A stretch of DNA of 64,000 nucleotides, from assembly GCA_905147135.1 (NCBI GenBank), contig LR990050.1, forward strand, positions 9,174,001 to 9,238,000. Direction: 5' to 3'. This document shows, piece after piece, positions 35,305 through 47,945 of the stretch. A program made the translations under genes and the position numbers. Within the stretch, counting starts at the first letter, position 1. Each line of letters begins with the position of its first letter. This DNA is from Blastobasis lacticolella (lineage: Eukaryota > Arthropoda > Insecta > Lepidoptera > Blastobasidae). Under the pieces are notes generated by a model that saw nothing but the letters and a program-made list of their open reading frames with translations, searched no databases and had not been told where the DNA came from.

Positions 35305-35395
35305 CCGTCTCGGGGTTCAAATCGGCTCCTGAGGCTGTTCAACCAGTGTCTGTTTTCTCAGCGGAAGACCTTAACGTAACCAGCTACCAACTTAT
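35305..35395 (+). repeat. SINE-E fragment
   Basis: cggctcctgaggctgttcaa then ctcagcggaagaccttaacg. It directly follows the SINE-D copy, so the two may form a compound insertion. Confidence 0.35.
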
Positions 35396-38091
35396 TTACT
35401 TATTGTACTGGTTCGGTGACGCGCGTGGAATGCATGGGCTTTTCTGAAAACCAGCGCTGTGACAGGCATTAGCCCTCACAGCATTATGTTGAGACTGGCC
35501 CATTTCGGTTTACATTACATCACTGGCTGGTCTTATGTAATTTTCAATAAACATAATTTACTGTACTTACCTTAGGTTAAGGATGTAATGAAGATCCGAA
35601 TTAAATACTGTCTATGTCTATGTCTGTCTGTCTAAATAGACTTCAACCTCAGACACATAGGTTCGCCATTTATCCTGTTTACGATATTTTTTAAATACGC
35701 AATTTTTCCCAATTATGGCAGCCTAGAGTTCGCGTAGGTCTTTCCGGACTTCGTCCATACATCGATGTCCCTCCGGCGCTTGCCGGTCATTAGACCAATC
35801 ACGATTGTCCGCACGATCCTGTCCTATTCTCTCAACAAACTAGTCAAAGTATCTAGACTTCACAAGCGTAATCGAGCTTGTGTAGTCTAGCTGCTATGAC
35901 TGTTGAGCTTGATAATAATAGGACACCAGTTGTTAAACCACCACATTTCTTCTTATCCTTCAGGTGCCATCCTCTCTCCTGGCGAAGTCGACACTAAATG
36001 ACGACGTTTTCTCTGGACCGAAGGTCTATTCTTTTACCAATAATAAACATAATTCGGATATGAATTTTATGTTCAAATTGGTTTATATTGAAATGAACAC
36101 CATAGAATACCTACGTACCACCAATATTTTCGACATAATGGGTGTCGGTACAAGGCGGCGAATGCTTTAGAGGCAGACGAGGAGTCTATAAAGGCCACAT
36201 TATCGTTTCATAATATTTATGCTTCATATTAATATGTAAAAAACTTATCTGCAACGTTGCTTTTGATTGCGTTGATGACATTAATATGACTACGTAAAAT
36301 GGCGTCACTTAGTTCCAGATTTGGCCACCAATTCAGATAAGTTTGTGGCCAGAAATGATAGTGTGGCCTTCTTAGGCCCCCAGCTAGTGTCTCTGTACAT
36401 CAGACGAAAATGAAAAATATAGCAGTATACGTTATGGGCTGTTGTTGATGATATTTACACCTAAAAAGCTGAAACACTATATGACAAACTAAAGTGATAG
36501 TATACAATAAACAAAATTAATGACTTTGACCTCTTCAAATAGAGGTTCCGCAAGGCTCAATACTGGGACCTAATCTGTTTTACGTAAATAAAATGATTTA
36601 GCATTCTTTTCATTTTTATTTTATTTTTTATGCTACCCAGTGACAAACGATCAAACATCCCATCTGATGGTAAGCGGTAACTGTCGCATATAACATCTAC
36701 CATTCCATTGGTAAAAAAACAGAGTTGTAGCTTCTATATCCGATTAGAAAATGACCGTGACGGTCACAGGCTCTTTTGCTGACCGCTGCGACTCAAGTGT
36801 GAATTGAGCCAAATTTCAGACGGCCGAACAGACACTGAATCAAGGTCATAAGGAACCAAAAATTTTACCTGAACATTTAATAATGGCTTAACAAATAAAT
36901 ATCACATACCTACAAATTACTTTCATTTTTTACTTTCTAAATCAACAAAAAAAAAGAATAGGGCAAAATTAAATGTTATTTTAATATTTAATCGCTGACA
37001 CGATAAACAAAAAACAACTAAATCGAAGACACAGTTACCTAAGTAAGACAAAAGTTAATTACGCACCAACAAGGGATTCATCTGGGAAATTGCGGCTCAC
37101 TCCAAGGCATTACTCAAGCTTATACGGGCCAAAGATATCGCCATGTCGCGCCAGGAACAATGACCCAGCGGAGTAAAGTGCCAGATAGCATCAAACATTA
37201 TCCATTTAGGTGTGGCGGTCAGAACTAAAAGAGTACGAGAAGCGATGCGACTTTTTTTAAGCGTCGAGTAGCGGCCAGTTATAAGGCGGACAACGGACAA
37301 CCTCCTTGGACAGTGCGGCGAGGATTTAGTGTCGAGATAGCGCGTGGGTGTCGCCTAATGAATATATTTATTTTATTTAGTACCCGCTACAGCCTTTATC
37401 GGCGCCAGACGGACATGTTCCTATCTACCTGCCTATAACCAAGAACGAAATGGCATAGCCCGGTCCAGCCTTCTTCTTGCCGCAGCTTCTTGTAGCGAGT
37501 CGGTTGGAAGTCGGCCTATCGTCGGCCACAGATATCTTATGTCATACTGTGATTGTGAATATCGAGATTATAGACAAATTAGAGGTTATGTCAGTGTGTT
37601 ATAATGGTAGAGTTGGAGGTGTTTGTATTAGGAGCGTTAGGTTCTTGCACTTCTTGAGTTTAACATTTTCCAATGGCCATTTACAGTATTTTTTTCATTT
37701 TAGAGATAGTCAAGACAGTTTTAAATATTTAAGTATTATGCAATTCTTATAAAGGAACCCATTCCATAATTTGCCGCTGTGGTGTTAGTCAGAGAAGAAG
37801 AGTTACCTAGAGCACTAACCCTTTAAACGGCTCCTTACATCTCGTACGACGACTAAAGGCCTAGTAAATATTTTATAATAACTGGTGTAACTTTCTTTTC
37901 AATCCGCTTACCATGTCTCATATCATGTCATAATCTCTACAGATTATGGAAGTACAACAGAACTCTCTAATACTTTATATCTTTTGTATCTTGGAAGATG
38001 CATTGTCTCTCATAGGGCTGTAGCAGGCTCTTGGACATAAGAGCCTGTCATTCGGACAGGTTCTAACGTACCTACATACATACATACATTT
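35396..38091. other. No gene seen apart from repeat scraps
   Basis: Contains the 36307 dispersed repeat phrase and SINE-F (36632). 37080-37480 is a higher-complexity stretch with only short frames. Confidence 0.4.
36632..36730 (+). repeat. SINE-F fragment
   Basis: ctacccagtgacaaacgatc and ctgatggtaagcggtaactg are shared with 39570-39740 and 57443-57516, and in part with 31395-31450 (-) and 40170-40215. Family unknown, common in lepidopteran introns. Confidence 0.45.
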
Positions 38092-38337
38092 GACGACCTG
38101 AGTGGTTCAATGGTCACGCAAGAGGTCCCGGGTTCGATTCCCGGCCGGGCAGAAATTGAAATGATGAATTTTAATTTCTGTTACGGGTCTGGGTGTTCTA
38201 TGTATAATAAGTATGTATTTAAAAAGTATTTAAGTAGTATATCAGTTATCTAGCATCCATAGTACAAGATTTGCTTAGTTTGGGGCTAGATGGCGCTGTG
38301 TGAATTTGTCCACGAATATTATATTATTATTATTATT
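38092..38337 (+). mobile_element. SINE-A copy 2 (tRNA-derived), the only + strand copy
   Basis: This full-length copy starts gacctgagtggttcaatggt, has the B-box-like GGTTCGATTCC at about 38131, the body gggtctgggtgttctatgta, the end block ttggggctagatggcgctgt, and a (TAT)n tail. It lets the other copies be oriented. A SINE-B copy follows within 30 bp. Confidence 0.8.
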
Positions 38338-38363
38338 TAACTAAACTTGGCAAAGGACCATTA

Positions 38364-38571
38364 CATCAACAGCCCATAACAGTTCACTGCTGGACATCAG
38401 CCTCCTCCGCATGAGTGGAGGGCATTGCCACAATCTCCACGCTGGCAGTGTTTTAAACATACAACAGAAAACGCTTCTGCCCATTTTCTGGTCTAAGACA
38501 TCAAGTCGACTTTTACGGCCCCCAGTTGGAGGTTGGTGTAATTCAATTTTTTTTGCCGAACACCACATCGC
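38364..38571 (-). mobile_element. SINE-B copy 3, diverged
   Basis: Blocks acagcccataacagttcact, ggagggcattgccacaatct and ccgaacaccacatcg match the family. The copy is shorter, with many substitutions and a lost tail. It lies next to SINE-A copy 2. Confidence 0.65.
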
Positions 38572-40559
38572 TTATCGGGTGAAGGACAAGTAAAATATAA
38601 TTAGGTTGATCAGATTCTTAATTTAAAAAAATTGTATTCAACTGTTAATAATAAATACTATGTATGCAGTATGTATGGAAGAGATTTCTTTTAGAAATAA
38701 GTAGCGCTTGTTGTGCCATTTATTACTTTATTTGTTTATCACTAAGTATATATTTGCTGTGCACAATAAACAGTTAAATAAAATAAATAATTTTTTAAGG
38801 TATATATCATGAGGCATTAGACGTAAATAAACGCAATCACATTCTTTATAGAATGCCGGGATTTCCACAGTAGATCAAAGACAAACAAATAGTCAGCTGC
38901 TTTTAATGCACAGCTATTGAAGTAACGACTGTTTCCTTTGGATATACGTGGGTAATTACATAATTATATGTAAAACGGACGACTGTAGCGAATTAAAGCA
39001 AAATATTAATTTAACCGTATCGGCAATCAAGGTAATTATTTTCACTAATTGTCCGTGTATTTAAATAGGTTTCGCCGACGGAAACCGCAGGTCGAATCTG
39101 ATTGCCACAAATTAAAGACTTGCAAAGAAAGTATATTTAACCCCTTAACAATGAATGGGGACTGAAAGACCCGCGTCAGTTGCTTCACGGCGAGAAGCTT
39201 CTGGCAATACCACGTTTATTTTTTATTTAATCATAAATGAACGGAAACGACGCCGTCGTGCCAGGATTTTTTATTGAATCGAAAAATCGGTAATACGATT
39301 ATCTTGCCTGAAAATTGGCAAATTTTTTAATTGTTATAGTTTCAATTTCCCTTAATCGTTAATCAAATTATTATTAAAAAGAGGCCGCGGACGACCTCCG
39401 ACTTGAATTATATGCGAGCGGTAAACATTGATACGGATATGACCCAAAATACAGCCTTGTGGCGAAAATGTACAAGGAGTGCTGCCCCAAATAATATGGG
39501 AATAATAAAGCAAGGCCGAAGAAGAAGTTAATACAATTATTAAGAATTATTAACAATTATTATTTCATACTAGTTACTCAGTGACAAACGAGCAGACAGC
39601 ATAACTGATGGAAAGCGCTAACTGTCACTCATAACATCTACGATTCATACAAAAATGCTGAACCGCATATGCACTGTGAGGATTAAGATATTATACCTCT
39701 TGCCTGTAATTATGCCAGAACACAATAATGCAAGCATTATTGCTTGGCAGGAGAAATAGAAATAATTTACTTTTACTAACTAAATTATTATTGTATTAAA
39801 ATCATTTAATTACAGCATTTTTGGCAGGGCCTCCTTCACATCTCATAAAAAATGTATACCTACGCGATCTGTGTAATTTTATTGTAAGTTCATAATTAAA
39901 TTTTTAAGTGTTAAAATTAAAATTAAAGAGTGTATAAATCAAAGTTTTAAACCAAATTACGGAAATTGTAAGAATTTCGTCCTCAATTGCGTAAAATAAA
40001 CTACTTAGTAATACTGTTCTTCACTTAACTAAACAATAATTATGAACCTTAACCACAATAACTACATGAATTATTAGCATAGCATGAAACTTCTGAACAA
40101 ACAGGAAAGTTTATTATTATTCCAAGTTTTTAATGATGGGCATGCTCTCCCACTTAATTAGAATACCCACCCGATATGACCACTATTAGAACTGATGGTA
40201 AGCATGGTTAACTACAGTCGCGCTTAATTAGGAGGAAATTCATTACGCTACTGTCGTCTCTAACGTCACCTGTAAAACTGCCCGCGTTAGAAAGAGAGAA
40301 GTATAAATTAACACCTTCACTACGACAAAATGGTAAAAGATCACCTGTGCTCACTACCGTAATTCTACCGGCGACAAACCACCTGTCCCTTTCATACGGT
40401 TCATGCTTAAGCCGAACCGAACGAGTGCGAGTAGGAGTAGTTCCATTCATAACTACGCCAGAAACGTCGTAACTGCAACATTTATGCCAGTTCAATAAAG
40501 AGCCTTGTAGCGTCGACATAAGAGTGAAGTTTTTATTACAACGCCAGTGAATCGAAGAA
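38572..40559. promoter_or_regulatory. 5' flank of the Pax gene, candidate regulatory DNA
   Basis: 38990-39310 is repeat-poor, with ttaatttaaccgtatcggca, gtaattattttcactaattg and several TAAT cores, which would suit an upstream enhancer. SINE-F at 39570 separates it from 40200-40560, another repeat-poor part near the promoter. A 103-codon minus-strand frame there is not supported. Confidence 0.3.
39570..39740 (+). repeat. SINE-F, longest copy
   Basis: ttactcagtgacaaacgagc, ggaaagcgctaactgtcact, catgctgaaccgc-like sequence, and then atgccagaacacaataatgc with caagcattattgcttggcag. The last block recurs at 51105-51150 (acaacgcgagcattgttgtt). Confidence 0.5.
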
Positions 40560-40897
40560 CGGGACAGAAGGCTACAATCGAATCGAACACTGCCGTAATT
40601 TTGACGCGTTCGGAAATCGAATTAAGAACGTTAGAGTGAGAGGTGCATGGAGGTTCGATTCAGAGCGGAGGCAGTTTTTTTGTTATTGTTTGGTGGCGGT
40701 GATTTTTTCCGAGGCGTGCGAATGGGAGTAGGCGCGCGAGTGGGCGCGCCGTGCGGCAAGCGCGCTCTTCAGTGTTCTGGCTGAGCTTCGAGCGTGCGCG
40801 TGCTGGCGAGTGTCCGCAGGTGCTTGCTGTCCGAGCTCGCGAAGTGTGCGCGACTGTGGCCCATGGTGCGGAGGCTGCGTGTCCCGGTGGCGCGACC
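40560..40897 (+). promoter_or_regulatory. Promoter-proximal region / 5' UTR of the eyegone-class gene
   Basis: This CpG-rich stretch lies directly before the start codon and stands out from the AT-rich surroundings. An arthropod initiator-like TCAGT occurs with its A at 40771, but no matching downstream promoter element was seen at +28, and no TATA box is obvious. The transcription start is therefore not fixed. An in-frame TGA at 40700-40702 closes the frame upstream of the start codon. The dense CpG also creates long open frames on the minus strand, which are composition artefacts. Confidence 0.4.
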
Positions 40898-40904
40898 ATG
40901 TTGA
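40863..40904 (+). promoter_or_regulatory. Upstream ORF overlapping the eyegone start codon
   Basis: ATGG at 40863 opens a 13-codon frame that ends in TGA at 40902-40904, so it overlaps the main ATG (40898) in another frame. G at +4 favours use and C at -3 is weak. A further 20-codon upstream frame runs from 40722 to 40784 if transcription starts early enough. Overlapping upstream frames usually lower translation of the main frame. This is inference from sequence only. Confidence 0.35.
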
Positions 40905-41027
40905 TATCGGCGGGTGGCGGCCCCACTCCGGAGTTCTCCCCCGTGTCCTGCTGCGCGCCCTGGAAGATGGAGCCGGCGGCGCCCGCGCCCGCGCCCATCG
41001 CGCAGCCACTCAACATATCGCCCAATG
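40898..41027 (+). CDS. eyg: Eyegone-class Pax protein, coding exon 1 (partial gene)
   Basis: This exon encodes the first 43 residues, beginning MLISAGGGPTPEF and ending in a Pro/Ala-rich stretch and LNISPN, plus one base of codon 44. The start is the first in-frame ATG after an in-frame TGA at 40700-40702, with A at -3 (gcgaccATG). The exon ends at AATG|GTGAGT, a near-perfect donor, leaving phase 1. Joined to 57050-57244 the frame continues exactly, with a split GTG codon. The segment itself has no domain I recognise, so the gene identity rests on exon 2. Eyegone-class Pax proteins are nuclear transcription factors, studied in Drosophila eye and imaginal disc growth. The symbol means eyg or its paralogue toe; the window cannot separate them. 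An unseen upstream 5' UTR exon is possible. Confidence 0.72.
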
Positions 41028-41689
41028 GTGAGTAGTATTACAGATTTTTTTGCCCATTTTTTTATTTTGTATTTATTTCTCAATTGGCCAACGTCCACTG
41101 GGTGGTGGTTATTCCCAACGCTGTCCTGCTCAGCCGAGATCGACGCGGTTTTTTTTATTGGTTCGTAATAATTTGAGTTGACACTTGTGTTAGGTTGTCA
41201 AAGAGTTGAAACCTAAGTTAGAGGCCTGGGTAGGTAATAGAATTTGATAGAAATTTAAATTAAAAATTTTGAACGGCTAAAATTGTTATTAAGGAAAATA
41301 GGATCAAATAGTAAAAAAAAACCCGATCGAAAGATCGCTCGAAAAGTCCGTCGGGGGCTGCCATTGCCATTTTCTGTTCAATATAAATAAGTAAGTAGTT
41401 TCAAGTTGAAAATCTAAAATTTTATCGTAGTTCTAGGGCCACATTAGTTCTACTAGAAATTACAGTAGACCCTGACCGATTTTTCGAGTGATTTGCTAGT
41501 CGGGCCTTTAAAATGTTATTAAACCCTTTTCCTTAACAACAATTTGAGTAGTGGGCTTTTATAAAATTTAAATATTTGGATTTTTTTAATTGGCATGTTA
41601 ACACGAAAACGCTCTGAAATGACAGCTTTTGAATGCAATAAACCGTATTGAAATCGGTTCAGTAATTTATTAGACATAATCAAATGCCG

Positions 41690-41900
41690 ATTTATCAGGC
41701 TGCTGCAGCGCCCCCTGGTCGTGTACTGCCATAAAACACATCTTAGAACCAAAAATTTGTATTGAAATCAGCGCAGTAGTTTTCGAGAAAAATAGTAACA
41801 AACATACATACAAACACACACAAACTCACAAACAACCTCTAACGCCAAACGCATCCTCCGTTCCGTTCTGCCCGTCGTGGGTAAAAAGGTTCGGATAGCC
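41690..41900. repeat. Dispersed repeat in intron 1
   Basis: agcgcagtagttttcgagaa, aaatagtaacaaacatacat and a following ctccgttccgttctgcccgt. The last phrase recurs at 48780 (ctccgttccgtttcgtccgt). This is a common moth repeat tail; the family is not named here. Confidence 0.4.
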
Positions 41901-42900
41901 GAAGACTGGGAAAAATTGTGCTCTTTGGGGGAGGCCTACGTTTGGCTGTGGGCATTGATAAGGTGATCAATCAATCAATCAAAAAATTTATTTTTATCCC
42001 ATCCTCAGACCTTGTCTGAGATCTTAATTATGCGAAAAAAATATTCTTTTTCACGGTATCAGGGAATAAAGTAGATTATTTGCTTGCATAAACAGTGCGT
42101 TCCACGACAAAGAAACAGAATGCTTAAATTGTACGTTTAGGTTGGTCCTTCTAAAACTCTAACCTAAGCAGGTAATTTATAAAAAGAGAAAAAGACGTGC
42201 AAGGTAGTTTTTGTTCTTCGTTCACGGTTTATTTAAAATCAGTTTGAAAAATAATTAAGAATTTCGAGAAATGAGTTCTTCGAGGAGCCACTATACCAGA
42301 AAAATCGAAGAGAATGAACATTCATTATAGAGCGGGATAGTAGAGCGTGTCACGCGGTCGACAATAAATTTTTGCCCAGGATTCAAAATACCACCCTCGC
42401 CGTATATTATTTTGCGCCCTAGTATTGCGCCATAGGTACTTCGTATCCTTAACCTTAAATAACTGCTCTGTATTCTTAACCTTCTTAAACAAATTAGATT
42501 TCAGCACCTAAAAAATATTCTTTTAACACAAAAATAATATAACCTAACCAATTACTTATAATAATTACATTATTTTGCTTAGTGCTTTGCAGTTTTTTGT
42601 AGAGATTTGAATTATTAAATTATAATTAATTTATGGGATTATTCATGTATTTATTTACAGAGTAAAACTTTATTCATTAGAGTTACACTACAATATGTAC
42701 AAACTTAAAACTACCTTTTAGAAACTTAAATAATAATGCTGATGTACCTAGTACGGTTTTTGCTGATATTATTGATTGTAACTACACACCTGTCTAATTA
42801 GGATATTTACTTTACTGTATTATTGTGTTAAAAATATGTAAACGTACAAATAAAAATCACAAATACATCTAGTACTGTTCTTTATTGATCGCTTAAGCAA

Positions 42901-43150
42901 CTAAATAAGATAAATAATAACTATGCTTAGACAATTCACACAGCGCAATCTAGCCCCAAAGTAAGAATAGTTTGTGTTATGGGTGCTAGGCAACTGATCA
43001 ACTATTTATATACTTTTAAATACATACTTATTTTACATATAACACCCAGACTCGTAAAAGAAATTAAATATCTTCATTACAATTTCTGCCCGGCCGGGAA
43101 TCAAACCTGGAACCTCTGCGAGGCAGATTAACCATTGAATCACTCAGGTT
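42901..43150 (-). mobile_element. SINE-A copy 3
   Basis: Full-length minus-strand copy in intron 1 of the Pax gene, with cacacagcgcaatctagccc at the tail side and a tRNA-like head (ggttccaggtttgattcccg on the minus strand) ending near 43150. Confidence 0.75.
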
Positions 43151-44269
43151 ATTATCTGTTTTTTTATATAATAGAGAGAATATATATAGATGGCAAACAA
43201 GCGAGCGGGTAACCTATGAAAATAAATCACAACCCATAGAACTAGACCCGGGGGAGTCACAAATGCGTTCCTGACCTTTGAGCTACTTGGTGGGTTCAGG
43301 TACCGCGACTTCATGGAGAGGAAAGTTACAAATGTTTTGTTTTACGTGTTGTAGGTACCTACTATGAACTTACGTTCACATAAAGAAAGAAAGAAAAAAT
43401 AATTCCAACATTACAATTTTTTTGCTCTTGTCAAATTTTATATTCATTATTATTATTTTTATTTTAAGAATTATATGAGCAGATTCTTTTACGGTGAGGA
43501 ATCCTGCATATTCAGGCGACTGATTCATCCTGGTCAAGTTTCCTTGTTAACAAGGTCAGCTTCGCTCTGTATTCAAAATAGCTCCCTCGCCTTAAAATAT
43601 CATTTTAGACCCTTCGTTCTTTTGTGATTGTATGATCTACTGAAAAAATTATTACTTTGCGCTGACGCTGAGTTATGAACTGATTAGCTTAGACTTTCAA
43701 CTTATTTTTATTTTTCATTTCTGTTTTTTTTTAAGTTTGGACTCTTCAGGCATTTGACCGCCATCTCACCTGGTGGTGCTTTTGCATGGAATGGCTCTGG
43801 CGACTCGGCTTTTCTTTAACGGGCTGTGTGGGTTGCCGCACGTAAAACACTACAACATTTTTAATGTCGCGCTTTCCTGGTAGAAGAAGTACCCTGGCTG
43901 GCAGATTTGCCATACATCCTTAATAAGGTAATTCCTAAAAAGTTCGTTACCCAACCAGTCTGTACATTTTACGTGTAGGTACTTAATCTTTCTTCAAATC
44001 TTACTTTGACGAAAGTTAATTGGAATCGTAGTCACCATAATCACACCAAATTCATCAAAAAGGAGTTTTGATAAGTATTTTCCTCACTAGCTGTGTTAAA
44101 ATTTACTAACAGATGTTTATATCTATAATTTCAATTTGTTTGCTGTGCTTGTGTGACAATAATACGATAATTTAATTTGCAATGCCTGACCTGTAACATT
44201 GAATAAAAATCAGTATCTAACCACAACCTCTGACACCATAATGTGACAAATCGGAACAAAAAACGACTC

Positions 44270-44620
44270 AACTTGTCACCAACCCACCAATAAACAGAAG
44301 CATCCCTCACCCAGCCCGCCGCCCGCCGCCCGCCGCCCGCGTAACGCAGAGGTCTCTATTACCGAAACGATCTCGTCGCGACGCGGCACCTTTGATCGCC
44401 GTCCGATTCGGCCGCCATATTTGTACCTGTCATAACTGGCGAGGCGGTGGCTGTCATTTGTCATAGCCGCCGTCCGCGCCAGCTGCCGCGATGAGTGCGC
44501 AGAACGCGCTACCGCACTGCCGCCAACCCATCTACAGTCCGCATCAACAGGACATTGTCTGCATTGTATCGCTGATCGAACTAATTAATCGGTAGATCGG
44601 CCGCTAGATTGGCACACCGC
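44270..44620. promoter_or_regulatory. CpG-rich island inside intron 1
   Basis: Starts with a short (CCGCCCG)n microsatellite at 44318-44340, then unique CpG-rich DNA (gatctcgtcgcgacgcggca). It stands out from the AT-rich intron. An internal promoter or enhancer is possible; no exon is evident. Confidence 0.3.
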
Positions 44621-45044
44621 TTCCGGTGAAGGTTGCTCAATATTCACCAGACGATTTATACGCTCAGCATTACCTTTCAAACGTTTTGATTAACGACATC
44701 AAACAAATCGACGGACAGTATTGCGGGCGGTTTTTGTCATAAGTGTTATTTATGATGCGAAACTGGTGCTACTGATTTCGTAACCGCGGGTGTTCTTGTT
44801 CGTAGCTGCTTATTTCGGTAAGGATGTGAGTTATTAGCTTACAATAATTGCAGCGATTATGCTTTATTTCACTACATTTCGTGCGAAAATAAGAACTCAA
44901 CTTAAAATAATAATTTAATCGATGTTTCTATACTTATAAGCAATTTTATATAGTTGCTGAATAATGGTGGTCTTGTTTTACATAGCTAGTGTACCTAGTA
45001 CAAAATAACAAAGACAGTAAGAGCGCTTAAAATAATTGTTAGAA

Positions 45045-45235
45045 TTTCTTACAGCGCCATCTAGCCCCAAAGTATTGCTTACTAGCTTGTGTTATGGGTG
45101 CCAGAAAACTGATAAACTACTTATATCCTTTTTTAAATACATACTTATTATACGTACTACACCCAGACCCGTAGCAGAAATTCAATTTCTGCCCGACCGG
45201 AATCGAACTCGGGGCGAACCATTCAGGTCGTCAGG
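45045..45235 (-). mobile_element. SINE-A copy 4, shortened
   Basis: Minus-strand copy with the tail missing and the head damaged: the segment between the B box and the 5' end is cut short (ggggcgaaccattcaggtcg). Body blocks agcgccatctagccccaaag and cacccagacccgtagcagaa are conserved. Confidence 0.7.
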
Positions 45236-47067
45236 TTTATTGCCACGCAACAACTGAAACATGGCGGTTTATAGAAAACTCGGACCTCAGACAGAATTCG
45301 AACGTTTAGAGTAGCATTCATAGAATAGTAGGTACTGTAATTAGGATAACCACAGCACGCACATACACAGACAGTTAATAAATATTTTGTGGGTCATGTA
45401 CTTCATTTTTTTTTTTGTATTATATTACGGTATATGGTATATACCGTCACGGCATTATACCTAAACGCGGTGGTAATATATCATTCGTAAAAAATATAAG
45501 GTAACACTAAGTTTTATAATGTCGGATCTAATTCTGAGGTAAACCTACATTCTAAATACCTAGGGTATTTAATTACTATCGTAATTATACTTATTTTTAA
45601 TGAGCCACATGTATAGGTATGTCATGGTTAAAAAATTAATTAGGTAGATACTTTATAAGAGTAGTTCACGACATACATAATGAAAAGTCTATTTAATCAT
45701 CTTGCCATTATTTTTAGTTGAATACAAATGAAGCGTCTTAGCGTTTTGCATCCACTTTTCTTACGCACACTGCAAAGGACTGTAACTCTCTGTCCGAGTC
45801 ACTATTCCCCGATAAATATAACCTTGGGGTTTTCTAGTCATGAGTGAATAGGTATCTTCTAGGCACGCATGCTACATTTTCGACCTCATCGTCGCTTTCC
45901 ATCAGTTGAGTTGAGGTCAAATGTAAGACTATTGACAATAAAAAAAGGTTTAAGGTTTAATAATACACTCACAAGCCGTGTGGCGTACGGTGGGGTCAAA
46001 CTTGTTCTACGTTGCACCATTTGTATGCGGCGCGATACACTGTGGAACCAAACCCGCAATCCTTGCCCGAAATGTTAGGTCTGCATGAATTTTTTCAAAC
46101 TTTTTAAATATTGGCCCCACCGTGGGGGATCGGCGCGTTATCAGCAGACGTCAATATGTTACGTCACACTTCACGTTTTTTTTACCACCAGTTCGAATCT
46201 TTCCTCCTATGTGACTTAGTTCGTGCGTAAAAGCGTCGAAAAAGCTCTCGTGCGAACGTAGCCTATCTTGAAAAACTTGAATTACACCACCGTTTTCTAT
46301 GGTTGTCACCGCGACGTGACACCGCGCGGCGACCCACTTCACTGCATTGATGTGCGTTGGGCCTAAGGGGTACGAAAAATCATTGTCAATAGGAGAATTA
46401 TTCGTTAGAAGCACAAAACTGTCCCATTTCTATTTTCAAAACATATAATATAGTATGATAGAATATAACTCTTTCATGTGGTATCATAGATTTAGAAAAT
46501 ATGTAGGAACTACTTTGAGTTAAAATGGGGACGTTTCGTGAATCTTCATTTTCTTCTATTGACTATGATCTCTCTTCCAACTGTCCAACTGTGTTAATCC
46601 ATCTTAATTTTGAAATTTCGGGCTTACTTTGTTCATTTGCTAATGCTTCTAATCATGAAAGAATACAATTTTGGATTTTTTTATATTCTTTATTGTCTAA
46701 AACTGTCCGTGTATCAATATGAATAAATTCTTAAATGAAATTTCATTTTTATATCAAGCTTTTATCGCGCGGTACATACTCATCGAGACCATTCCAAAAA
46801 GCCCAATCACGATGGGGTTATCTTCTTGCATTCAGTAGATTATGTGAAAACCTTCCGTCATCATCATCAAACCTTAAATATCATCTAGGGGTGGGTCAAA
46901 TTAGGCTTGCAAGATTGCAAAACATACAGGTGAAGTTAATTAAAAGTTTGTAAAAAATCAAATTGAATATTATTGGAAGTGCTCTAACAAAAGTAGTACT
47001 GTTTGTTTTTGTCAAAATAAAGTTCCAGCTGCTTTGCACTAGAAGTGAATGCAGCACAACATCATTT

Positions 47068-47240
47068 TTATTTATTTATTTAACTATATATTGTATATAA
47101 GATGCAGAAAATAAAAATGACAGAAGTTTAGAAGGCACAATAGGCCTTCTTATTTCTATGAAGATTGGTCTATTTCTTCCAGTGAGCCTACAATAGAGAG
47201 GCGGTAATTTTTTGCGCTTCTTGTAGGCAGGCATTCGACC
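47068..47240 (-). repeat. SINE-G copy
   Basis: tttatttatttatttaacta, aaggcacaataggccttctt and tctatttcttccagtgagcc match 58141-58262 in order. The following segment ctgatagtaagtgccg resembles SINE-F, so two families may be joined here. Confidence 0.5.
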
Positions 47241-47784
47241 GGTATCCCAACTGATAGTAAGTGCCGAAAATGGGGAGTGCATACTTTACTCTACACAGAT
47301 AATTTTAGATTGATTGATTGAGATTATAAAGAAAGTAACATTTCGGCAAATTCCCAAAATGCACTATTTGACACAACTACCATTATACGACAAATTATTC
47401 TTAAAAATATGAGTCACATATTCCACAACAACGCTCAATCACGTGACTCCGTACAATATTTTCCATCGCCACAACATTTTCGAGCGGCATTTGCTCAGGT
47501 GCTACGTCGCCAATAAATCTAATTAACATTTAAATGGTGATCAGGCATAATAATCAGGTGGCTCTGAAACTGAATCGATGCTCCTTAATTAATAGACAAT
47601 GGCAACAATGTTTTAATGGGCTACCTACGGAGTCGTTCAAACATTCTTGCCGTTCTCAATGGGCACAAATGGAAACACTTGTTCACACTAGTGCGGTGAC
47701 GCAAGCGACACCGGACGGACTAAAAAATCAACTACTTCCAAGGAAATGCTGGTCCGCCATTAGGGGTCAGATAAAAATGATTAT

Positions 47785-47945
47785 GATTCTAAACCTGCCC
47801 GTATCAGGAAAGAGGTCCCGCGGAAGTCCCAATGGATTGACATCGCTGCGTCGGATGCGAGAGCCAACTGCTTACGACGTGAAGATGCTGAAGATCGAGC
47901 AAAGTAGTGAAAAAAAAGTATCGGATGATGATGATAAAATTCATA
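47785..47945 (+). pseudogene. RTE retrotransposon 3' end fragment with GATGAT tail
   Basis: LNLPVSGKRSRG followed in another frame by DIAASDARAN and LRREDAEDRAK corresponds to the C-terminus of the RTE copy at 2115-2260. A one-base shift lies near 47830. The fragment ends in gatgatgatgat at about 47925, the same kind of tail as the longer copy. A 166-codon open frame (47534-48034) runs across this piece by chance and is not a gene. Confidence 0.75.

Noticed and set aside
38092..38160. tRNA gene suggested by GGTTCGATTCC
   Set aside because: The B-box belongs to the head of SINE-A; no cloverleaf can be completed and several copies exist.
40660..41098. Several open frames opposite or beside Pax exon 1
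   Set aside because: They are by-products of CpG-rich sequence around the real exon; only the + frame with the splice-compatible start is supported.
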